Assembly: GCA_030621275.1 (NCBI GenBank)
Contig: JAUXHY010000120.1
Coordinates: 1 to 5,261, forward strand
Origin: a bacterium
Lineage (GTDB): Bacteria; Fidelibacterota; Marinisomatia; Marinisomatales; JAHJCW01
Length of the DNA: 5,261 nucleotides
Direction: 5' to 3'
The notes under the pieces were generated by a model that was not told the DNA's origin, did no database searches, and was given only the letters and a program-made list of their open reading frames with translations. The translations under genes were made by a program, and so were the position numbers. Positions 1-5,261 of this stretch are shown piece by piece; the stretch's first letter is position 1, and every line of letters begins with the position of its first letter.

Positions 1-712
1 CATAAATAAATACTGCAGGATATTCCTTTATTATCGCCGTCTCACGCTGTTTGCGTGGTAGATCAGGATACATTTCTAAAATCTCTTCGGCATGGATGAA
101 TGTTAATTCTTCCGGAATATTTGGATATTTGTCGGTATTTAATTCAGGGAATTCTTGTTTAACAAACTCTCCCGCTCCATAAATTACTTTCCAAATCTTT
201 TTAACAACATCAGTTAAGTAATCTAAATTTCTTTGGTCAGCAGTCATCACTTTTTCCCAATCCCATTGATCAACATAAGAACTGTGATCATGATCTAAAA
301 AGTAATCTTTTCTAATTGCTCTCATATCAGTATTGATACCTTCACCGGGCTTACAATCGAACTGCTTTAAAGCAACACGTTTCCATTTTGTTGCCGCTTG
401 CACAACTTGTGCTTCAATCCGTTTATCTAAACCAAGACCGGCAGGAAACTCAATAGGGGTGCGTGAACCGTCGCGGTCAAGCATATCATTTACACCGCTT
501 TCCTTGCTTACGATCAATGGAACTTGCACTAATTGTAAGTTCAGAGCTTCCGCTAAACCTTTCTCAATATAATCCTTTATCATGTAGAGCGCTTTCATTC
601 GCTTCATTGGAGTTTGCAATGGTGTATAATCGTTAGGCAATATTTTTTCAACTTCTGGGTAAGTACTAATGCCGGGACCGGCTAAATCAGCAACTTTGGA
701 ATTGGATTTCAT
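1..712 (-). CDS. asnA: Aspartate--ammonia ligase (asparagine synthetase A), 3' end cut by the window
   Basis: This gene makes asparagine from aspartate, ammonia and ATP, releasing AMP and pyrophosphate. The enzyme is cytosolic, ammonia-dependent and has a class II aminoacyl-tRNA-synthetase-like fold. Reading the minus strand from the ATG at 712-710 gives 237 uninterrupted codons that run off the left edge. The family's usual length is about 330-345 residues, so roughly the last third is missing. Diagnostic stretches are ATKWKR (107-112), KPGEGINTDMRAIR (121-134), SYVDQWDWEKVM (145-156) and FIHAEEILEMYPDL (205-218). By alignment from memory with E. coli AsnA, its substrate residues Asp46, Arg100 and Gln116 correspond to Asp76, Arg134 and Gln149 here, all kept. 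The N-terminus is about 30 residues longer than in E. coli. The start is supported by a TGAGGA Shine-Dalgarno 6 bases upstream. The gene is divergent from the PorD-like gene. Confidence 0.95.
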   Translation of the reverse strand, partial: MKSNSKVADLAGPGISTYPEVEKILPNDYTPLQTPMKRMKALYMIKDYIEKGLAEALNLQLVQVPLIVSKESGVNDMLDRDGSRTPIEFPAGLGLDKRIEAQVVQAATKWKRVALKQFDCKPGEGINTDMRAIRKDYFLDHDHSSYVDQWDWEKVMTADQRNLDYLTDVVKKIWKVIYGAGEFVKQEFPELNTDKYPNIPEELTFIHAEEILEMYPDLPRKQRETAIIKEYPAVFIY

Positions 713-718
713 TTTATT

Positions 719-724
719 TCCTCA
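719..724 (-). promoter_or_regulatory. Shine-Dalgarno site of asnA
   Basis: On the minus strand TGAGGA lies 6 bases before the ATG of asnA, a good match to the anti-Shine-Dalgarno complement at normal spacing. It fixes the asnA start. Neither the PorD-like gene nor the GT2 gene has a comparable site in front of its ATG, which fits the weak use of Shine-Dalgarno sequences in this bacterial group. Confidence 0.65.
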
Positions 725-762
725 ATTAATTATTTAGTTATTTAAAAATGGCTTAAAAAATA

Positions 763-789
763 CAAAGTAGTCCTGTATTGTTGAAACAA
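763..789 (-). promoter_or_regulatory. Possible asnA promoter (weak)
   Basis: Read on the minus strand, TTG (789-787) is followed 17 bases later by TACTTTG (769-763). This resembles the Bacteroidota promoter pattern of an upstream TTG element and a -7 TAnnTTTG box, but it is one base short in the box. Transcription would start near 756 and leave a leader of about 44 bases before asnA. The stretch between the box and the start codon is strongly AT-rich. In such composition a match this loose can occur by chance, so this is a candidate only. No convincing promoter was found on the plus strand for the PorD-like gene. Confidence 0.25.
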
Positions 790-791
790 TA
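776..791. promoter_or_regulatory. 16-base palindrome in the divergent intergenic region, possible operator
   Basis: The sequence is TATTGTT-GA-AACAATA, two perfect 7-base inverted arms separated by 2 bases. It sits about midway between the divergent starts, 64 bases from the asnA ATG and 84 from the PorD-like ATG. The size and symmetry suit a dimeric helix-turn-helix regulator, and the site overlaps the upstream element of the candidate asnA promoter. No regulator gene is visible nearby. The 2-base gap makes an RNA hairpin unlikely, so protein binding is the more natural reading. The rest of the 163-base intergenic region is AT-rich, with nothing else I can name. Confidence 0.3.
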
Positions 792-875
792 AGATACAGA
801 TTTAGTAAAATATATTATATTGATAATTATCTTTCACTTGCTAGACAATTACATAACACTCTACATTTCATAGTT

Positions 876-1730
876 ATGAAAGTAAAATACATAACGCACA
901 CCTTGCTGATTTTTATTCTATTCTCAGGATTGTCATTTGCGCAATTTGGAAATGTTGATGTTACATTTGATGATAGACTCCTACGGGATGGAGACCGCCA
1001 ACAGCTTTTATTATTAAAGGATGAAATTAAGCGATTTTTCCAAAATACTGAATGGGATGAAGAGTATAGTGACTTAGAAATACCATTACACATTCAAATT
1101 ATTTTTGAGGGCACATCATCTAAAGGATCAGAGAAAGTTTATCTTTCCCAAGCATTATTCTCAAATGGTATTGATCAACGTTACTTTGATAAAACATTTC
1201 AATTTACCTATAATGAAAGTGGTTCCCTGTATTATGATGCGGTTCTCTTTAATCCTCTGTCTAGTTTCTTAGCATATTATGCAAATCTTATTATCGCCGG
1301 CGAAGCAGATACTTATGAATTGAAGGGTGGAAATAAGTTTTATGAAATCGCCAGGGCGATAGCACTACGTGGTGCAGCATCGGATTATCCGAGAGGATGG
1401 ACTGAAAGAATACGAATTGAAAACCTATTGAGTAGCAATCACGGATTGCGAAAAGTTCGTTTGGCAACTTACTATGGTATAGAGTTATTTGAATATGGAA
1501 AATTGGAGTCCGCTACCAAACAATTTCATAAAATGATTGTGGGGCTTGACGAAGTTTACAATCAAACTTCACGAGATCATTACACAATTCTATTTATGAA
1601 CGGACACGCTGAAAGATTATCCGAAATTCTTTCTATACTTAGACTAGATTCAATACTAAACGATTTGATAGAACTAGACCCCGATAATAGAGAAATTTAC
1701 GAACGCGGTTTATCCGTAAGCTCTGAATAA
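876..1730 (+). CDS. porD: DUF4835 family protein, PorD-like (type IX secretion associated)
   Basis: This is a 284-residue exported protein of the DUF4835 family, which in Bacteroidota is annotated as type IX secretion protein PorD; its exact biochemical role is not known to me. Residues 1-22 form a signal peptide: a basic start (MKVK), a hydrophobic core (about 9-19) and a signal peptidase I-type site after SFA, followed by QFGNVDV. No lipobox cysteine is present, and I see no cysteine at all in the protein. Family-like features are an early helix ending in FFQNTEWDEEY (54-64), a beta stretch IPLHIQIIFEG (69-79), the core NPLSSFLAYYANLIIAGEAD (126-145), GGNKFYEIA (151-159), GW (174-175), an ENLLSS stretch and a C-terminal helical part ending LIELDPDNREIYERG. 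Length is normal for the family. The start is chosen because the signal peptide follows it directly; there is no clear Shine-Dalgarno. Its 3' end overlaps the convergent GT2 gene by 34 bases. The symbol rests on family resemblance alone. Confidence 0.8.
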   Translation: MKVKYITHTLLIFILFSGLSFAQFGNVDVTFDDRLLRDGDRQQLLLLKDEIKRFFQNTEWDEEYSDLEIPLHIQIIFEGTSSKGSEKVYLSQALFSNGIDQRYFDKTFQFTYNESGSLYYDAVLFNPLSSFLAYYANLIIAGEADTYELKGGNKFYEIARAIALRGAASDYPRGWTERIRIENLLSSNHGLRKVRLATYYGIELFEYGKLESATKQFHKMIVGLDEVYNQTSRDHYTILFMNGHAERLSEILSILRLDSILNDLIELDPDNREIYERGLSVSSE

Positions 1731-2740
1731 CGATTTTTCCTTAAAATATAGTGCGCAAACACTATACTTCCGTTATACATTTTTCTTAAGACAGTTTTAT
1801 CTTTTTCCTTTCGCATTGCTTTAACTTCACGTCGTTTTCTAAACAATTTTCTTGGATGAAACACTATCCAGGCATGAGCTTTTGCAATCCCTTTTATGTG
1901 TTTCCAATCTCCATTTAATATAGCATATATTATTGCAACTATATCTAAAGCCCATCTAATGGGCAATACATAAAGAGATAAAGGTAATGAATAATTTGTC
2001 AATAACATTATTAGGGAATTCCGATGATTTAAGTAATATTTCTTTTCAGTATACATCGGTAAAGACACTGCATTTTTATGATATACTACGCTGCTTGGTT
2101 CACACCATACATCAAGACCTAGTAAATGGAATCTCCAGCATAAATCGATTTCTTCCATGTGAGCAAAAAATAATTTATCAAACTTGCCCGCTGTTTCAAA
2201 TGCAGTTTTGCGGACTAAGAAGGCCGTCCCGGATGACCAAAATATCTCTCCTTTTGAATTATATTGATTTGAATCAATTTCCTGTTCATTGAAGATTCGT
2301 CCTTTTGCAAACGGAAAAATAAGAAAATCCATCATTCCACCGGCAGCACCGGCATAATCAAATAAATTCTTCTGATAATAATTCAATAGTTTTGGTTGTA
2401 CAGATGCAATTTGTGAATTTTTTTCTAATAATTGAACAAGTGGTTCAATCCAATTTTGTTCATGGATTGTATCATTATTTAGGAATAATAAATACTTTCC
2501 CTTTGCAATTTCAGAACCACGATTACAACCGCCGGCATATCCTTCATTCTGTTCATTTTCAAAAATAATAACATTTGGGAAATTATTACGGATATGATTA
2601 ACAGAATCATCCGTAGAGTTGTTATCAACTACAATTATTTCAAGATTTGGATATGTTGTCTTATAAAGCGATTCAAGACATTCAGTAATTACTTCAATAC
2701 CATTCCAATGCGGGATTATTATTGAGACTAATGGTCGCAT
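1697..2740 (-). CDS. Glycosyltransferase family 2 (rhamnosyltransferase/WcaA-like GT-A)
   Basis: This is a 347-residue inverting GT-A glycosyltransferase that should move a sugar from a nucleotide-sugar donor to a cell-surface glycan or lipid-linked acceptor on the cytoplasmic side of the membrane; donor and acceptor cannot be read from the sequence. Motifs in order: VSIIIPHWNG (5-14), VVDNNSTDDS (37-46), NEGYAGGCNRG (65-75), LFLNNDT (85-91, the metal-binding DXD-equivalent), WSSGTAFLVRK (168-178), FFAHMEEIDLCWR (191-203, acidic pair in the catalytic-base position) and VYHK (219-222). A hydrophobic stretch at about 251-280 and a very basic tail (about 295-325, rich in Lys and Arg) suggest peripheral membrane attachment. 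Length is usual for the subgroup. The ATG has no clear Shine-Dalgarno. The gene starts 14 bases after the DUF2723 stop on the same strand, so the two probably share a transcript. Its 3' end overlaps the PorD-like gene. Confidence 0.9.
   Translation of the reverse strand: MRPLVSIIIPHWNGIEVITECLESLYKTTYPNLEIIVVDNNSTDDSVNHIRNNFPNVIIFENEQNEGYAGGCNRGSEIAKGKYLLFLNNDTIHEQNWIEPLVQLLEKNSQIASVQPKLLNYYQKNLFDYAGAAGGMMDFLIFPFAKGRIFNEQEIDSNQYNSKGEIFWSSGTAFLVRKTAFETAGKFDKLFFAHMEEIDLCWRFHLLGLDVWCEPSSVVYHKNAVSLPMYTEKKYYLNHRNSLIMLLTNYSLPLSLYVLPIRWALDIVAIIYAILNGDWKHIKGIAKAHAWIVFHPRKLFRKRREVKAMRKEKDKTVLRKMYNGSIVFAHYILRKNRYSELTDKPRS
1747..1766. other. Inverted repeat (7-base stem, 6-base loop) inside the end of the GT2 gene
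   Basis: TATAGTG and CACTATA are perfect inverted arms around CGCAAA. On the plus strand the hairpin begins 17 bases after the PorD-like stop, where a terminator would be expected. However, the stem is AT-rich and the nearest T-run starts about 10 bases past it. On the minus strand the stem is followed directly by TTTTAAGG, but there it lies inside GT2 codons, before the GT2 stop. It may help end the PorD-like transcript, or be chance. Confidence 0.3.
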
Positions 2741-2754
2741 ATTTCATATACCAA

Positions 2755-5261
2755 TTAATTAAAAATTGATGCCTCTCTAACACTATCTATATTTCCAATA
2801 TTTCTGCGAACTTCGTCTAACATTTCTTTTGCATTAAAATCATTTGGATTTCTAGCTATCCAATCATTCAATATTAATTCCATTGGTTCCCACGATTCTA
2901 CTGATCGATATGTAAGCACTAAAGATGAAACTATTTCACCATACAGTCTTTGCCATTTTTCCCAAGAGGATTGTGTTAATCCTGCTTTCTTTATTCCTTT
3001 GGCTCTAACAAGATTTTCAACATTCACATAACTGTCATATAATCCTTCAAAAATAGCAAGAGCATTTCCAAAATCATCCAACTCTTGTATGTAAGCTTGT
3101 CCAAATTTTAGTTTTTCTTCAACAGAGACATTTTTACGACTATTTAAATCTTCTAAAATTGATCTGAATATTTCTTTTTCACCGATCCTACTGTACAGAT
3201 GTCCAATTTGGAAAGCATGGTCGTTTGTGGTTATTGGGATGGTTTCTTGAGGTAAATTCTGATTCATTTTTTGCAATACACTAAGCACTTTCTGTCGTGC
3301 AGTTTCGTTTTCCTCCGGCTTGTTGGAAGAGTCATTAAGCATATCTTGATATTCAAAATAGTAAACAACAGCTAACTGCAAATATCCGCTCCTGTAGTTT
3401 TGCATAAGTCGAATAATTTGATCGCTATAGTAAACATCTTCATTGCCTAAATTTCTAAACATATATCCGGTTTGGAAATCTTTTGACCATGTAGTTTTAT
3501 TGGAATCTGTCCTGCCTTTAACTAATGATGACGGAATAAACTCTTTTGACCAAGTAATGTCGCCAATATCAGTCATTAAATTGGCTTCCATTTTTTCTTT
3601 GTCAACTAAAGATATTTTATGACTATTTAATCGGAACGTTAATCCTTCCATTCCTAAATAATCTTCTAAACCAATTCTATTTTCATTCCCAACTGTAACT
3701 GCGAAATATATTGGATATCTCCATTTAGTATCATTAATAATTCTCAGTACCATCAAATCTTGAGTTTTAAGAGCTTGCCCTGCGTATGTTGGTTTTAAAT
3801 TCCATTCAATATAACCATCCGGATTTAAAGCATCATTTTCGGCAGGAATTCTTACTTTTTGCTCTTGCCAAGCTTGCAAACCATAAGCAAGCTCATCAAT
3901 TTGTTCATCAGTTAAATTAATGAACCGTTCCCCGATTGGTCGTGAATCGCGTAATTGTTTTATATGCCACGGTGTATTTAACAAACTCAAATTTGCTACT
4001 GTAACATCTTTACGCACACCTTCCACTTCTTGTAAATACCACAATGGATATGTATCATTATCGCCATTTGTAAATATTACCGCGTTCGGTTCACACGATT
4101 GGAGCATATTGTATGCCATATCCCAAGCTACATAGTTTCCACTACGATTATGTTCATGATAATTGGCAAAAAGCATTACTCCAGGAATAAGAACTACTTG
4201 CAAAAGTATCGCAGCTCCTGCGATGCGTGTCGCTAAATCTTTTTCTTTTATATATTTTATTATTTTTTCAGCAATCGCAGCTGCGCCGATACCTATCCAT
4301 ATTGAAAATGCAAGAAAACTGCCAACGTACGAATAGTCTCTTTCACGCGGTTGTGGATTATCCTGATTCAAATACATAATAAGCGCTAAACCAGTAATGA
4401 AAAATAATGTTAAGATACTAAACGCAGCTTTTTTATCACGCTGAAAGTGATAATACATACCACCAAGTCCCAACAAAAAAGCAAACGGTAAACCGAATTG
4501 TATCCATTTTACACCATCTTGAGTAATATTGGCACCAAATGCTGTAACTCCTGTATCAGTTGATGGACCGCGTCCTGCAAATTGCCATAAAAAATATCGC
4601 CAATACATCTTTTTTATTTGGTAATTGATGAAAAACTGCCACTGCTTCCCAATATTGTAGAACCGATATGTTTGATTCTGACTTGAGGAAAAATCCTGTC
4701 CATAAGCCGGTCTGCCAACTGCTTCATATTTGGGAGGTAAACCATCATATTTTCGCGGAAGCTGACTTACTTCTCCGTACTGTTCACGTTCTAAATAAGC
4801 TATTGCGGATTGAGTAGTATTAGGTTCTCCAACATCAATAGATGGATTTTGATTAGAACGAATGAAAACCATCGTGTAGGTAGAATAGCCAATAACAATC
4901 AATACTAATGATGTAAAAATAATCGAGAGTATTTGTTTATGGCTTACTACCGCCCAAATCATTGCCCCAACAAGTGCAATTACAATTAGTATAACTGCAA
5001 AGAGCCCTGAACTACCCGCCAAGCGTGGCAAACCCATAATTATCCCATTATGAATGACTAAAAACGTAATTCCTGTTAATACTATTGTAATAATGAATGA
5101 TTTCCATTCAAATTCCTGTTTGCGGAAATAAATTACTAATGCAATAAATGGCAGCGCTAAAAGATTTAATAAATGTACGCCAATTGCTAATCCAACCATA
5201 TACGCAATAATTAAAATATAACGTTCGTTGCCCTTTTCTTCAGCTCGTTCTGACCAATGCA
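2755..5261 (-). CDS. DUF2723 / GT117 family membrane protein (TMEM260-like), 5' end cut by the window
   Basis: The frame stays open to the right edge, giving 834 residues from the first whole codon (5259-5257). An internal Met at 5199 is not the start, because the 20 residues before it (HWSERAEEKGNERYILIIAY) continue the family pattern. Full-length members are about 1000 residues or more, so the N-terminal part, including the first membrane segments and the loop where GT-C enzymes usually keep their catalytic acid, is missing. Using visible numbering, hydrophobic segments lie at about 14-45, 55-75, 86-105, 110-133, 252-272, 278-297, 311-334 and 346-367. Family signatures are MYWRYFLWQFAGR (218-230), RERDYSYVGSFLAFSIW (305-321) and NGDNDTYPLWYLQEVEGVRK (398-417). 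After about 370 the protein is soluble, ending in helical, TPR-like segments, probably periplasmic. The human relative TMEM260 is a protein O-mannosyltransferase; a similar role here is inferred. It is followed by the GT2 gene after 14 bases. Confidence 0.9.
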   Translation of the reverse strand, partial: HWSERAEEKGNERYILIIAYMVGLAIGVHLLNLLALPFIALVIYFRKQEFEWKSFIITIVLTGITFLVIHNGIIMGLPRLAGSSGLFAVILIVIALVGAMIWAVVSHKQILSIIFTSLVLIVIGYSTYTMVFIRSNQNPSIDVGEPNTTQSAIAYLEREQYGEVSQLPRKYDGLPPKYEAVGRPAYGQDFSSSQNQTYRFYNIGKQWQFFINYQIKKMYWRYFLWQFAGRGPSTDTGVTAFGANITQDGVKWIQFGLPFAFLLGLGGMYYHFQRDKKAAFSILTLFFITGLALIMYLNQDNPQPRERDYSYVGSFLAFSIWIGIGAAAIAEKIIKYIKEKDLATRIAGAAILLQVVLIPGVMLFANYHEHNRSGNYVAWDMAYNMLQSCEPNAVIFTNGDNDTYPLWYLQEVEGVRKDVTVANLSLLNTPWHIKQLRDSRPIGERFINLTDEQIDELAYGLQAWQEQKVRIPAENDALNPDGYIEWNLKPTYAGQALKTQDLMVLRIINDTKWRYPIYFAVTVGNENRIGLEDYLGMEGLTFRLNSHKISLVDKEKMEANLMTDIGDITWSKEFIPSSLVKGRTDSNKTTWSKDFQTGYMFRNLGNEDVYYSDQIIRLMQNYRSGYLQLAVVYYFEYQDMLNDSSNKPEENETARQKVLSVLQKMNQNLPQETIPITTNDHAFQIGHLYSRIGEKEIFRSILEDLNSRKNVSVEEKLKFGQAYIQELDDFGNALAIFEGLYDSYVNVENLVRAKGIKKAGLTQSSWEKWQRLYGEIVSSLVLTYRSVESWEPMELILNDWIARNPNDFNAKEMLDEVRRNIGNIDSVREASIFN

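Noticed and set aside
333..572. A 79-codon open frame on the plus strand
   Set aside because: It lies wholly antisense to asnA, whose protein matches the known family along its whole visible length. The antisense product resembles nothing and has no ribosome site.
1..712. N-terminal extension of AsnA relative to E. coli as a novel domain
   Set aside because: Similar extra N-terminal residues occur in AsnA proteins of Bacteroidota and Firmicutes as I recall, and the stretch has no recognisable separate motif.
814..827. Small inverted repeat ATTAT-ATTG-ATAAT upstream of the PorD-like gene
   Set aside because: The arms are five bases of pure A and T in a very AT-rich stretch; expected by chance.
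827..1093. An 88-codon minus-strand frame over the start of the PorD-like gene
   Set aside because: It overlaps the signal peptide and first domain of a convincing gene in the opposite direction, and its product is low-complexity and Ser/Asn-rich, typical of a shadow frame.
1987..2292. A 101-codon plus-strand frame inside the GT2 gene
   Set aside because: It is antisense to the conserved acidic and WSSGTA motifs of the glycosyltransferase; no separate support.
3920..4135. A 71-codon plus-strand frame inside the DUF2723 gene
   Set aside because: It is antisense to the NGDNDTYPLWYLQEVEG signature, so the open frame is a by-product of that coding sequence.
5197..5199. ATG as the start of the DUF2723 gene
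   Set aside because: The frame stays open to the window edge and the upstream residues GNERYILIIAY fit the family and lead into a membrane segment, so the true start is beyond the window.

Overview
The window is ordinary-looking, AT-rich (roughly two-thirds A+T) bacterial DNA with four protein genes and almost no free space. The gene families point to the Bacteroidota/Chlorobiota group: a PorD-like DUF4835 protein, a DUF2723 (GT117) membrane protein with very typical motifs, and an AsnA with an N-terminal extension. My best guess is an Ignavibacteria-like lineage. That placement is inferred from protein resemblance remembered from the families, not from a search.

Layout. Bases 1-712 (minus strand) hold the first 237 codons of asnA, ammonia-dependent asparagine synthetase; its 3' end lies outside the window. 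A 163-base AT-rich divergent intergenic region (713-875) follows. It holds a clear Shine-Dalgarno for asnA and a 16-base palindrome. Bases 876-1730 (plus strand) hold a secreted DUF4835/PorD-family protein. Bases 1697-2740 (minus strand) hold a GT-A family 2 glycosyltransferase. Its last 11 codons and its stop overlap the end of the porD-like gene tail to tail by 34 bases. Bases 2755-5261 (minus strand) hold the last 834 codons of a large DUF2723 (GT117, TMEM260-like) membrane protein whose 5' end is outside the window.

How they fit together. The DUF2723 gene and the GT2 gene lie 14 bases apart on the same strand and are probably co-transcribed. Together they suggest a cell-envelope glycosylation function, with a membrane-embedded GT-C-type transferase and a cytoplasmic nucleotide-sugar transferase. 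The PorD-like protein is predicted to be periplasmic and tied to type IX secretion, so the middle and right of the window are envelope-related. asnA is an unrelated housekeeping amino-acid gene. I see no RNA gene, CRISPR array, insertion sequence, phage gene or defence module. I do not see strong evidence for a new biological system here; the findings below are modest.
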